Shown piece by piece: positions 22,048 through 32,045 of a stretch of 64,000 bases of DNA. Each line of letters opens with the position of its first letter. Positions within the stretch are counted from its first letter, which is position 1. Made by a program: the position numbers and the translations under genes. Origin of the DNA: Akebia trifoliata (lineage: Eukaryota; Streptophyta; Magnoliopsida; Ranunculales; Lardizabalaceae); the NCBI GenBank assembly GCA_017979445.1, contig CM030711.1, forward strand, positions 7,471,221 to 7,535,220, read 5' to 3'. A model generated the notes under the pieces. It saw only the letters and a program-made list of their open reading frames with translations. It searched no databases and was not told the origin of the DNA.

Positions 22048-23034
22048 TCAATCCAATACATCAGATTTGCAATTCCCGAGATACTCAAAAGCTTCATCTA
22101 GGTTTGGAATCCAATCAGATTTGTTGTTTGCGTCTTCAGACCTCTTTGCCCATCCAGTATTTGTAATTCTACACAGCACCAGTTCTTCAAATATCCCCTA
22201 AAATACCAAACATAAAACAAAACAAAACAAAAAGTTAGAAAAAAAGGATGTAATTCTTAGTCTTTCTAATAGGTCTACATAGTTTCAGAATCTCTTTTAC
22301 TAAATAGGGAATGTTGTTTGAAATTACTATGAATAGGTCTACATACTACGTAAAAATGACTCTAACTTGTATAGAAAAAATGTTAAATTTACTTTTAAAC
22401 CTCTTTGATTTAACCAGAGTAAATTAATGACCCCTATTTTAATTTAAATTATAAAAAAAATTAAAACAACCTTATTGTCGTGGTGTAAAGTGTACTCGTG
22501 CATGATCCAAGGGGTTTTATTATCCTTGTCTCTCATGAATACTAGTCCTTGCTTGTTTCCAATACACCTTTTTTCTCCATTCAAAATTTTCTTATTTCTA
22601 CCATTAATTCTCCAAAAACCAATTTTTCCTGTTATACTTCGTCTGGGATAAGGAGAACCTGGTGTACGCCTTTCTCTATGAGCAAAGTAATATACTTCTC
22701 TTTTTTCGACTCCCACATATTCAAGTCCTGAAAAAATCATAAAAGTAAGTCATTATAAATTTCATTATTTAATTGAAAGGTGATAGGATCGGGGTTAAAG
22801 TAGACCCTCAATCCATTATACAAATCAACCCATTGGGCATTGAAAATTTGTAAGACAGAAAATGAAGAAAAATGGTAATAAAACAGAAATATATGTACCT
22901 GGGAGCATCCATGGTTCAGACTCGTAGACTTGGCAGTCCTTAATGGGGTATGGTTGAAGTATTCCCCCATTTACCTTAGTCTTGAGATGCTCCACTAACT
23001 CGATATGGCTTGGTGAGAATTTGAAGGGCACCAT
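22048..23034 (-). CDS. small NAC-domain protein, three exons (type Y, copy Y2), best-preserved copy
   Basis: Coding exons on the minus strand are 22899-23034, 22471-22727 and 22048-22197, joining to 180 aa. Exon 1 carries FKFSPSHIELVEHLKTKV and IKDCQVYESEPWMLP (NAC subdomains A-B). Exon 2 carries EVYYFAHRERRTPGSPYPRR, KIGFWRINGRNKKIL and KTPWIMHEYTLHH (C-D). Exon 3 carries GIFEELVLCRITNTGWAKRS (E) and a tail ending KSDVLD. All introns are GT-AG and lie at the usual NAC position after LP/G. The ATG follows a GA-rich leader, and a TATA-like box lies about 80 bp upstream. The basic DNA-contact segment is divergent from WKATGTDK, and there is no long activation domain. It may be a nuclear NAC dimerisation partner or repressor; that role is inferred. 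Confidence 0.85.
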
Positions 23035-23065
23035 TCTCTTTCTCTCTCTCTCTCTGTCAAATGGA
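23035..23065. repeat. (CT)n tract directly upstream of the Y2 start codon
   Basis: The minus strand reads a GA-rich run ending a few bases before ATG, so it is part of the 5' leader. Its length differs strongly among Y1, Y2 and Y4. Confidence 0.8.
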
Positions 23066-23106
23066 GACTAAGGGAAGAAGAATGAATTGAATCTTCAGGA
23101 TCAAAG

Positions 23107-23119
23107 TCCTATAAATAGT
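23107..23119 (-). promoter_or_regulatory. TATA-like box of NAC Y2
   Basis: The minus strand reads CTATTTATAGGAC, about 80 bp upstream of the ATG at 23034, after AAGATTCAATTCATTC and a GA-rich leader. The same motif and spacing occur at Y4 (about 49907-49919). Confidence 0.5.
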
Positions 23120-24529
23120 GAGACATGTAAACATCATGTCGAGTCAGCAATGACAATGTTCAATCTAACACTAACTTGGAGTCATATTTAGTCCAAACCA
23201 TAAAAAGGGTATCTCGATTGTATGTCTATTCAACTTGATTGGGCCCAACGGCTGGACACTTTTGGCACTCTGACTCTTACTTATTATATATATATTTGCT
23301 AGATTTTTGTTTTGGGTTTAGGATTTTATATGAACTTAATCATAATTATAAATTACTGAAATTACTTGATTTTGGAGTTGAAGTTACTTGATTTTGATTT
23401 TGAGAAGAAATTAAAAATAATTACTTAATATTTCATTTTTTTGGTCAGATTGATTAGGCCCAACAGCTGGACCACTTTGGATAGACCGGATCAATCATAT
23501 GTGTCAACCAACTGGTCCAATTTTTAAAACATTAGTTTGACGTGGGGCACTCAATTGGACTCACTAATCCTATAGGGATTTTGGTAGATCTATATTATAT
23601 ATTTATAATAAAACTAAGCATTTATCTAGAGAATGATGATTTAATCTCACACCATCATAAGAATATCAAGAGAAAAAAATAACGGGAATACATTGAATTT
23701 TTCACAAGTTTCGTTATTCAAATCATTGACTGTATCCCTAAGCTTTTAGAGCCAGATCATTAGATTATGAACGATACATCAACAAATAAAAATTCTCAAT
23801 CTAACTCCATCTTACATATGAATTGGGATGGCATTAGCTAAAGTTGATGTGGCAATAAAATCTCTCTAATTTTTTTTAGGCATTTTGGTTGATCTATTTA
23901 TTTATTTATATTATTAGGTTTAAAATCAAAGCATTCAGGCCTTGAGATTTAATCGAATATCCAATAGTCAATATCCTTTTCATGTCAAGGTCGGGTCACA
24001 TCTCTCTGTTTTCTAACTTTAGTTCGTGTATGATCTTCCACTTTTGATCAATCGATTATAGATTAAACAATAATATAATGTACAAATATAACTTATAGTT
24101 ATATACAACAATGGGTCAAACCCATATTCCTCACAATTTGAGATTTGCCTTTTTCTTTGTTTCTTTTCTTTTCCATATTTTATTTAGTGCAAATGGTTCC
24201 ATGTGTAATTGTCCTCCATTCAACATTCCTGGTGAGAGGCCCACAATCAACTTCATTTATAACTCATAGTTATATGCAACATCACCTTCGTCGAGGGATT
24301 GTATCCAACTTTTATATTAAAAGCACACACGTCAGAAATGTCACTCTCGCACATGTAGAAATGTCTCTTGGTGCTATTCATGTTAGGTTAATTTGTGGAA
24401 TATACCGAATCTTGTACAAACATATTTACAAATATTGAGCAAAAAGAGGCATCTGAGTTTCCTATTTTCTCCAAACCTAGTGAAAACTAAATAACAAAAC
24501 AATTCATTTCATACCGATTCATGATTCAT

Positions 24530-24530
<1 letters not shown>
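23120..24530. repeat. upstream/intergenic block of the Y-X module (partner 49925-51640)
   Basis: Shared landmarks with the 50-51.6 kb copy are CTTGATTGGGCCCAACGGCT, GACCGGATCAATCATATGTG, TCATTGACTGTATCCCTAAG, ACATCTCTCTGTTTTC and AACTCATAGTTATATGCAAC. The partner has about 220 extra bases at 50810-51025. No coding region is recognised. Confidence 0.8.
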
Positions 24531-24532
<2 letters not shown>

Positions 24533-24578
<46 letters not shown>

Positions 24579-24597
24579 GATATATATATATATGTAT
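24533..24597. repeat. (TA)n microsatellite
   Basis: A nearly pure TA tract of more than 60 bp. Shorter equivalents lie at 3976-3991 and 51634-51642 in the sister copies. Confidence 0.95.
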
Positions 24598-24710
24598 ATT
24601 GCTTTGGCGGGGGCCGCACATGACATCGAGAGAACTTTTGGTTCTTATTTTCAAAGATATGCCTCTGAGATCAGTTTCCCAAGAAAATAATTAAAAGAAT
24701 ATATGTATAC

Positions 24711-24846
24711 CTGGGAGATTACATAGTTCAAAGTTGTAGACATCGTAGTTAGTAATGAGGTTTGATTCAAGTATTTCTTTGTTTATCTTTCCTTTGAGGT
24801 AGCTCAATAAGGTTGCATCCATAAGTGAGAATAGGTAGTGTAACAT
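24711..24846 (-). pseudogene. NAC-domain exon 1, open but orphaned (type X, copy X3)
   Basis: The minus strand from ATG 24844-24846 reads MLHYLFSLMDATLL, YLKGKINKEILESN and DVYNFELCNLP, 45 codons plus the phase-1 base, ending at a GT donor (24710). The frame is open, but no exon 2 or 3 follows at lower coordinates; the region to the left is a repeat and a (TA)n tract. The EPW motif of subdomain B has become ELC. A TATA box (plus-strand TTTTTATA, 24951-24958) remains about 105 bp upstream. It is a promoter plus first exon without a gene body. Confidence 0.8.
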
Positions 24847-24950
24847 TGGAGGAACACAAACAATAACCCAATACAAAGCTTACTACCAGTCACTCTCTCT
24901 CAATTGGAAACTTATGGGATGAGATATTATTTGAAGGAACCTTGGATTCC

Positions 24951-24958
24951 TTTTTATA
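24951..24958 (-). promoter_or_regulatory. TATA box of NAC X3
   Basis: The minus strand reads TATAAAAA within AGTATTATAAAAAGGAA. The same motif lies at 4339-4346 (X1) and 51988-51995 (X5). Confidence 0.6.
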
Positions 24959-25092
24959 ATACTTTTCAATTTCCAAATGTAAGCTTCAATTTATTTATTG
25001 AAATTGCTAGGAATGCATCCGAACTCCACTTCCATGAAAATTTATTTCCCCAACTCCATCTTAATATGATGGTTCAAAGTCCCAACCATTAT

Positions 25093-26445
25093 CACTACGT
25101 CATATTGCGAGATAAATGACTGTCTTGAACAGTCGTTTGCGCAGTCGTTTTAAAAGGAGTCGCGATTAAAATGCGATTGCTGAAGAAAGTCGGAATAAAC
25201 GACGGTTTTTGACCGTCAAAAAGACCGTCGAAACAAACGACGGCTTTAGTTCGTTACAATGACCGTCGAAACAAACGACGGTTTTTGTCCGTTTTAACAA
25301 AAATGGAAATTAGGAACGGTTTGTAACCGTTCCAAAAGTCAGCATTTGGAACGGCTTAAAACCGTTCCAAATCTGTAAGCACTACCTAAAAATATATATA
25401 TATATACATTAGACATCGATTGAAATCCGATGTCTATAAGACTGATGTGCTAAGTCTGAGACTTTGGACATCGGTTACAAACTGATATCTAAACTTTTGA
25501 TGAAAAAAAGAGATATGCCCATACGGATGGGATTTGACAAAAAATGTGGAAGTAATATTTTAGATCACGGATAAAACTTATCAAAGTAGATCGAAGGGCT
25601 TGTCGAAGACTGACTGATTGTTTCCGGGGCTGCAACCAACTTGTGCCACAGCAAGGAAACAGCAGGAAGCATAACTCTTGTTTATCGGCGAGTACAGACT
25701 TTAGAAGAACTTGGGCATTACAATTGAATCCAATATGTCTGTCCCTTATAAGGAAATTAGCCAAATCTGATGCATCCTTTTCCAATGAGGACACCCTTGT
25801 ATCCTTCATGAATGTCAATGAGGTTATACAATGAGGACGTCCTTGTATAAATTTCATTATCCCACTTACACTGCATAAATACAGAGATAGCACGCGTGCA
25901 CGCCTTCGATCATCCAAATAGTTCGGAAACATGAGCAGCAACCATAGCTGCAGCGACTATCTCATTTGAACTATAACTCCATGAAGTGCCAATGGTAGAT
26001 GGCTTTAGTGAAAATAGTGCTTCTAAGATTCCTAATATCCTTCGAGCATATTGTATGGCAGCACACAAACCATTTTGTAACCCATTTGAAGAACCATTAA
26101 GTTTTGCAAGCTTGGCCATGCTAGGTACATATTTAGAAATCAATGGGAACATCTGAAATTCACAAGCCAAAGCACACATAGAAGTCAGAATATAAGAATC
26201 AAATGCTGCCACGGGCCCTTGTTTTTTTACTTTTATTGCTTTTGCATCCTTTTGTATTCCATTTCTTGATTGCAAGTCTTTGGTAGCATCATTAGTAGAA
26301 CATATATCACCACTTCTTGTTCTCTTGGTTCCATTGGGTCGAGCTTTGTGACTGACACACACGGTTAACACCACAAACAGCAAGCGAGAAGCAAGTCGTT
26401 TTGTCCGCAAAACTAGCGTCGCTTCTTGCGCCTTATGACGTAGTG
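25093..26445. mobile_element. CACTA-type element carrying a GIGANTEA fragment
   Basis: The ends are CACTACGTCATA (25093-25104) and its perfect complement TATGACGTAGTG (26434-26445), a 12 bp inverted repeat with the CACTA signature. The left subterminal part (25130-25400) is dense in short palindromes: ACGACGGTTTTTGACCGTC, GGAACGG...CCGTTCC, and a GACATCGATTG...CCGATGTC pair. CACTA elements normally make a 3-base target duplication; here the flanks are TAT and TTT, so one base disagrees or the flank has changed. There is no transposase frame, so the 1353 bp element is non-autonomous. The interior is host-derived coding sequence. Confidence 0.8.
25580..26405 (-). pseudogene. GI: captured, decayed GIGANTEA fragment
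   Basis: The minus strand reads VVLTVCVSHKARPNGTKRTR, GPVAAFDSYILTSMCALACE, RRILGILEALFSLKPSTIGT and SWSYSSNEIVAAAMVAAHVS, ending ELFG at a TGA (25910-25912). It then continues SKACTRAISVFMQCKWDNEI and RTSSLYNLIDIH. After an internal deletion another frame gives DASDLANFLIRDRHIGF and LLKSVLADKQELCF, and a third frame gives VSLLWHKLVAAPET. These are consecutive blocks of the central part of GIGANTEA, the plant clock and flowering-time protein. There is one stop, two frame changes and one loss of coding sequence, so it cannot make GI. It lies wholly between the CACTA ends, in antisense relative to the left-to-right reading. Confidence 0.9.
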
Positions 26446-27250
26446 TTTGGATGAATTTTAGTTCATTTCCTTAATCAAATAATCATGCCTAAACATTACT
26501 GACAATATTTGACTGACCAAGTGTGACTGACTAGGTTATACTCTTAGATTCAATAAGAGACAACTTCTCATTACTCCATTTATTTCCAAATTGACAACAT
26601 GTTTGACTTGTTGATGTACTAGTTTTGATGTGCATCCCCATTTTCTTATGGCAGATTATTTGCAACCATCAACCATCCCCAATGGTAAATGGTACTATCC
26701 ATTTTGCTTAAATGCCAAAGCAAAGGCAGCTGAGAGAGTTTCTGGAGTTGATTCTATTGAACGAATATCCAAGTGATGCATTTGGAATGTCAAAACATGA
26801 GACCGAAGCTGGTGGATGCATTCAAATTTAATATGGATAGTTTTTAATTATTTGTAAGCATGGTTGGTTTAAAGCATTGATGGTGATGTACTTGATAATT
26901 TTGTAAATTATGACTCATTGTAACTTTTTTTGTGTATAAATTAATGTGATAGAGAACCTTAATGTTCTCTATTTGAGTCTATTTTGATTGCGGGTATTAG
27001 GTGCATAGAAAAAAAAAATTTAGATATCGATTTATGACGATTTTAGATATCGATTTGTAATTGATGTGTAAAAGACATCAAATTGATTGGGCTTAGTAGA
27101 TACATATTTATTTGCTATAGTACAATCTAATTGATTGGGCTTAGAGTTTTGTTTAAGCTAACTTGGGTTGGACTTCAAATTCTCAACTAAGCCCAACTCC
27201 CAAAATGGACATATATATATATATATATATATATTGTACTGCAAGGTAGA
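26446..27250. other. unassigned DNA, possibly a second DNA-transposon remnant
   Basis: A plus-strand frame at about 26711-26831 (KQRQLREFLELILLNEYPSD) is open but not recognised. At 27020-27100 the words TAGATATCGATTTATGAC, TAGATATCGATTTGTAATTG and AGACATCA resemble the subterminal words at 25410-25490. TTTGCTATAGT at about 27110-27120 resembles the complement of a CACTATAGCAAA terminus. ATTGATTGGGCTTAG is repeated around it. A nested or neighbouring element is possible. Confidence 0.35.
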
Positions 27251-28255
27251 AGGTGATTCATGCATGCGATTGTGATTGTGATTGTGATTTCATAGAACAT
27301 TTTGTCTAGAAGAAAGATAAGAAACTCTTGCCTCGTGCCGTGATACTTGTTAATCTTGCACACATCAATGCACTTTTCTGAGCCCAGCCCATGAATGTTG
27401 GACTCACCTCTCATGGGTTTTATGAACAGATTGTTGGATGGATCATAAATGTTGTGACTAGATCCCCAATCACACATGGAAACCCGATTATTGAAATCAA
27501 TCCCATTTAACATCAAAGTAATTAATTCCAATAATCAAACCCCAAGAATGTATTGTAAAGTAAATGCAAGTAATAATAAAGAAAGTAGATAAAACAACAC
27601 AATCACAACACAAAATATATGTAATTCACCCACAATAGAGATACATCCACGGGCAAGTCGGCAAGTAAAAATTCACTATTTAAGGAAGATATTACAAGAA
27701 TGAAAGTTTATACTTAGCTCCAACTCTCTGGTGAAATCCATTAAATCTCTACATCCAACTTTAGTAAAAATTCAAATAAGAAATCGATCTCGCTCTCGTT
27801 GTCACAAGCCTGTGATTACAATGTAAAATTCACTCTAAAAAACCTTGAGCATCTAGATTTTATAAGAGAAGAATACTCACATAGAGACTCAATGTTTTCT
27901 GACTCTCTACCAAAGGGAAAATTACATTTTAGATAAACATCATTTTATAGACACTAACAACCATCTAGAGATCTCATTTTGTTTCTCATAAGTTAATGAC
28001 AAGGAAAATACCAAAATAACCTACAGAAGTGGAAAAACCCATTAATCCTTAGAAATAAAAGAATGGTGATTTTATATCATCAAACCCAACAACAAATAAA
28101 TATGAAGGACCAATTCCCAATATTACATTTAGTCTATTAAGGACATTTAGTCTCTTAAGGCTAGGGAATGAAGTAGCTACCCAACTCCCAATAGTTAAAG
28201 ATTAGAACACTTATGATATTTGGGGAGACTACTTAAATTTATCACATTATCACAT

Positions 28256-28260
<5 letters not shown>
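27251..28260. repeat. dispersed non-coding repeat (partners 15600, 45690, 53330)
   Basis: GGTGATTCATGCATGCGATT, AACATTTTGTCTAGAAG, ATGAACAGATTGTTGGATGG and CAATAATCAAACCCCAAGAA recur at 53330-53790 and partly at 9340, 15600, 34800 and 45690. The minus-strand frame across 27187-27531 and its relative at 53231-53575 are open by chance: they differ by frame-breaking changes and cover different parts of the repeat. Confidence 0.7.

Positions 28261-28267
<7 letters not shown>

Positions 28268-28308
<41 letters not shown>
28268..28308. repeat. (GA)n microsatellite
   Basis: A GA run of about 40 bp directly after a short (TA)n tract. Confidence 0.95.
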
Positions 28309-28311
<3 letters not shown>

Positions 28312-28317
28312 ATGATT

Positions 28318-28472
28318 TTTGATGCCCTCCCTCTGACATACACCCCTATCACAAAACCATAGATCATTTGCCTCGGGATATGGAAAACCATAAATCTTTT
28401 TCTCATATATCCCAAGGCAAACGATCTATTATTCTATGACGGGTACATAGAGGGGCGTATGACAAAGGGGTA
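28318..28472. mobile_element. palindromic MITE
   Basis: The left half (GCCCTCCCTCTGACATACAC, CATAGATCATTTGCCTCGGG) is mirrored by the right half (CCCAAGGCAAACGATCTAT, ATAGAGGGGCGTATGACAAA). The whole element can fold into one imperfect hairpin with a short loop around 28395-28410. There is no coding content. Confidence 0.7.
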
Positions 28473-28500
28473 ATAAGATTATCACGACTCATATATATAT

Positions 28501-28771
28501 GGGAAATGTCCAGCACCAAACATTTTGGCAAAACATTTTTCAAAACATAGGTTAGAAGTTTTGGAATGGGCAGATTTTTGGTGAGGATGATCTCTACGGT
28601 GAGGAGATGATCATCACCAAAAATCAGCCAATTCCAAAACTGCTAACCCCATCAAAAATGGTTTACATAAAATGGACGGTCCACGATTTTGTAAACATAG
28701 GGCTAGAAGTTTTGGAATGGGTTGATTTTGGCTAAAATGTTGGCCAAAATGTTTGGTGCTGAACGGGACCC
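28501..28771. mobile_element. palindromic (TA)n-flanked element, copy P2
   Basis: (TA)n lies on both sides. The left end has CAGCACCAAACATTTTGGC and the right end the complement GCCAAAATGTTTGGTGCTG plus AACGGGACCC. The inner blocks GTTTTGGAATGGGC and GGTGAGGATGATCTC with complements are shared with the 54-55.9 kb cluster. Confidence 0.8.
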
Positions 28772-28881
28772 TATATATATAGGGAAATTCAATGTTCAAC
28801 TGCTATTTTGTAAATTTTGTTGATAATATTTTATATTGAATGAGCTTGAAACATTAATTTATTGAACTATGGGCCAAATCC

Positions 28882-29177
28882 TATGACTCATTTAATCCCA
28901 AAGGATTGGCTTAATGGCAATTTTGGACGGATAAGCGGTTAATGCCTGTAGGTAATGAGTTCAATACCCAATATGAGGATTAATTCCTCAGGGCCACCCG
29001 TGAGGGTGCACCCTCACTTACCTAGTGCGTGTGATGTGCAAGTGTTACACATGCCCCGGGATTAGTCATTAGACAAGACCATGGTCTATGGAGTGGGCAA
29101 AGCTCAAATAACGGCCCAGTCCGCCGTCCACACAAATACCCGATTATCAAAAAAAAAAGAAAAAGATATGACCCATG
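28882..29177 (+). mobile_element. tRNA-derived SINE with target duplication
   Basis: The body (28892-29167) has a Pol III A-box-like TGGCTTAATGG (about 28908) and a B-box-like GAGTTCAATACCC, then GGGCCACCCGTGAGGGTG, CATGCCCCGGGATTAGTC, CAGTCCGCCGTCC and a 3' end CGATTATCAAAAAAAA. These words are typical of a widespread angiosperm SINE type. It is flanked by TATGACTCAT (28882-28891) and TATGACCCAT (29168-29177), a 10 bp target duplication with one change. Confidence 0.85.
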
Positions 29178-29399
29178 TCAAGGGGTGTCACATAATTTAG
29201 ACTCAACCCTCTTCAATATGAAAACAATAGGGTTATGACCTTATTTGATCTTATGGAATCCTATTATTCCTTTTTCAAATCCTATCAAATAAATAAAAAC
29301 TTATAGAACAGTAATTGTAGGAGTCCATTCCACTTGAGAGTTTGATCATTTCTCCCCAAGCTTCATCACCATTCAATAAACTTATACCCAAAAACATAA

Positions 29400-30060
29400 T
29401 AAAAATCTACTGGTGATTTCTAGCTATAATATTGAAGTATTATTTTTAATTATTATTCTAACCCACCCATAAACCTTTATAAAAATAAATTGACTGGTGA
29501 TTTCTAGCTATAACATTGAAGAATTTTTTTATTATTCTAATCCACCCATAAACCTGTTTATAAAAATGAATATGGTAAAATGTTACAATTAGAAGCCACC
29601 GATCAAAGTGTTTTTTGTGTGCGTGTGTGTGTGTGTAGGCATATAGTTGTGGCTAAAAGGATCTAGTTAGAAATCACCAATCAAGTTGACTTTTTGTCGG
29701 TAAGTATATATCGTTGAGGTTATCCTTTGATAGTAAACTTACATAAAATAAAAAATAAAAAAAATCAAATTGATTGGTAATTTCTAGCTATAAAATTCAA
29801 GTTTTTTTCATTACTAGAATCTACACATAAACATGTTCCTAAAGCATATGATATAAAACATGTTACTGTTAGAAATCATCAGTCAACTTGACTTTGTGTG
29901 TTTAGGTATAATAGTTGTGGTTGCTCTTAGTATTTAAAAATAATAATAATAATTTGATTGGTGATTTCTACCTATAAAATTGAATTATTTTTATTATTGG
30001 AATCCACTCATAAACATGTTCATAAAGCCCATGATGTCAACATTAACAATATGAATATAT
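29400..30060. repeat. array of alternating direct and inverted repeats
   Basis: The word TTGATTGGTGATTTCTAGCT (with variants) occurs at about 29405, 29490, 29772 and 29955, followed each time by a TCCACCCATAAACMTGTT-like word. Its complement (TTAGAAATCACCAATCAAG and relatives) lies at about 29588, 29665 and 29870. Units are of irregular length, about 80-280 bp. A (GT)n run lies at 29619-29636. Confidence 0.7.
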
Positions 30061-30725
30061 TAGAATTAACGTTTATGTCTCTCGAATTCTTATAAAGAGA
30101 ACATGATACTTTGAAAATACTAAAAAAATTCATCCATATATCATAGCTCATGAGCATAAATAAAATTAAATCAAAAGAAAATGAAAAAGGAGAACCGAAT
30201 TAATAAATAAAAATTAAAAAAATTAATCATTCTTGAGGCCCTGGCTTGCAACTTCACGTTCATACAATGATCGAATTGTAAAAGAATTTAGGGTATGTTT
30301 GATTGCATGGAAAATTAGCAGAAAATTGAAATTCTGTGGAAATTGACAATTTCCAGTGTTTGATGTGTCAAAACCTCTAAATTTGCGAGGAAAATGGTTT
30401 GCCAATACCCCTGATTTTACTTCATCAACAGTAAATAATTTTCTTACCCCCTCCTCCTTGGAAAAAGATTTGCTAGCACAAGACATCAAACAATATCAAT
30501 AAATTTTTTATAAATAAAGTTAAACAAAATAAGCACACACACACACACACACACAAAATGAAATAAAACAAAATCATAGTTTTATTTATAAAATTAATAT
30601 TTAAATTGTTAAAAATCAATTATTTTTATCAAAAAATTTTAAAAAGCAATCCATTTATTTTGTTGTAAAATGTTTATTGAATAATTAACTTTAAATTATA
30701 TCAATATTTAGTTTATAAATAAAGT
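30061..30725. other. AT-rich DNA with (CA)n, no gene
   Basis: A CA microsatellite lies at 30534-30556. A minus-strand frame at 30223-30489 (MSCASKSFSKEEGVRKLF) is open but has no recognised family, leader or splice context. The rest is AT-rich. Confidence 0.5.
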
Positions 30726-31052
30726 TAGAGAGCTACTATTGGCACCCCAAATTATTTAACACACCAAATAAAAAAAGAAAATAATAAGTAAAAGTTGGGG
30801 TGCCAAAAGAGACTATCTCATTATTTCTTAGATTTGATCTATTTTTGGGGTTTAGGATCTTATATACCCCAATCATAATTGCAAGCAACTACTAAAATTG
30901 TTTAAATGAGTGTTATAATATTTAGATTATAATTTGAACCAAACCTTTGTAATGTTTGAAGAATGTGCTTTAATATTTAATTGGGGTGTTGTAAATAATT
31001 TAAGAAATTGGAATGGAATAATTAAAACGTAAGGTGCCAATGATAGCTCTCT
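30726..31052. mobile_element. MITE, AGAGAGCT family, long form
   Basis: It starts AGAGAGCTACTATTGGCACC and ends AAGGTGCCAATGATAGCTCT, matching inverted repeats, and is about 327 bp long. The interior includes AAAGTTGGGGTGCC. It is related by its ends to the short copies at 18080 and 48139. Confidence 0.75.
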
Positions 31053-31289
31053 AAAAAATTTGGGGTGATAATAGTAATTCTCTAATAATTTAAGAAATTG
31101 GGGTGTAACAATTCAAATCTTTCCCCCCAAAAAATTGATTTTATCATTATTTTTTGTATAATTATCAAAAAAGACAAATTAAATAATATTTTTTTATACA
31201 ATTCAAACAACAAAAATAATTTTCCACGAAATTTTCCATATTGTGTCCAGATAGTAGAAAAGGATTTGAATTTTCCATATAAGTATGTG

Positions 31290-31312
31290 CCGACAACCTC
31301 TAACTCAATCTC

Positions 31313-31343
<31 letters not shown>

Positions 31344-31560
31344 ATATGTCCAATAAGTTTGGTAGATTATAAACCACTATTTTTATTTCTTCACTCTCCA
31401 AATTAAAGTATTACACTTGAAAAACATTTCCCTACAAACCCAAATGTCAAACTCTAACTCAATCTTATATATTCGTCCAAGTAAGTTTGATTGATCATAA
31501 ACTACTACTTTTTTAATATTCAAATACAAATTTTGCACTTGAAAATCATCTCCCCATATG
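31290..31560. repeat. tandem repeat, 120-130 bp family, two copies, with (TA)n
   Basis: Words TCCAATAAGTTTGGTAGAT, ACAAACCCAAATGTCAAACT and CATCTCCCCATATG as in 12935-13379. A (TA)n tract lies at 31313-31347. Confidence 0.8.
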
Positions 31561-31639
31561 ATTTTTATAGTCAATTCTCTAAAGTATGATTTTTATTATA
31601 GATTATTTGTATTCTCAACCCGCCTTTCTCTTTCATTTT

Positions 31640-32045
31640 TTCTTTTTAATTTTAAATACTTTTCTTCCTTGTTCCCTTGTGCAAAGTGCTCGCATGTCAT
31701 TGTCCTCTCAAGAAAATTTTCCTTGGGGGTGGTGGGGCCATCATCTCTATTGGGATTTGGTGAAACTATGCATAAAAACAGTCCATTTCATTTCATGTGT
31801 AACTTATAGTTATATGCCGCATTATATTACAAAATTTCCTTGGGGTGGTGGGACCAGTATCTCTATTGGGATTTTAAATACTTTTCTTCCTTGTTCCCTT
31901 ATGCAAAGTGCTCCCATGTCATTGTCCTCTCAAGAAAATTTTCCTTGAGCTGGTGGGGCCATCATCTCTATTGGGATTTGGTGGAACTATGCATAAAAAT
32001 AGTACATTTCATTTCATGTATAACTTATAGTTATACGATGAATCA
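31640..32045. repeat. two-copy tandem repeat, about 218 bp period
   Basis: AATACTTTTCTTCCTTGTTC...GCATGTCATTGTCCTC...CATCTCTATTGGGATTTGG occurs from 31656 and again from 31874. One further dispersed copy lies at 43185-43320 and diverged relatives at 24170-24290 and 51240-51360. Confidence 0.8.

Noticed and set aside
25489..25941. Treating the left half of the GI region as a separate 150-residue gene
   Set aside because: Only the middle of that frame (DASDLANFLI to QELCF) is GI. The ends are out-of-frame readings of the same fragment.
27187..27531. Minus-strand frame with a look-alike at 53231-53575 (shared words such as GLGSEKC/GLGPEKC and NKYHGTRQEFLIFL)
   Set aside because: Both lie in a dispersed repeat found at several other places in non-open form. 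The frames change between copies and no start, splice or family signal supports coding.
29400..30060. CRISPR-like array
   Set aside because: Repeats are irregular in length, spacing and orientation in a plant nuclear genome; there are no uniform spacers and no cas genes.
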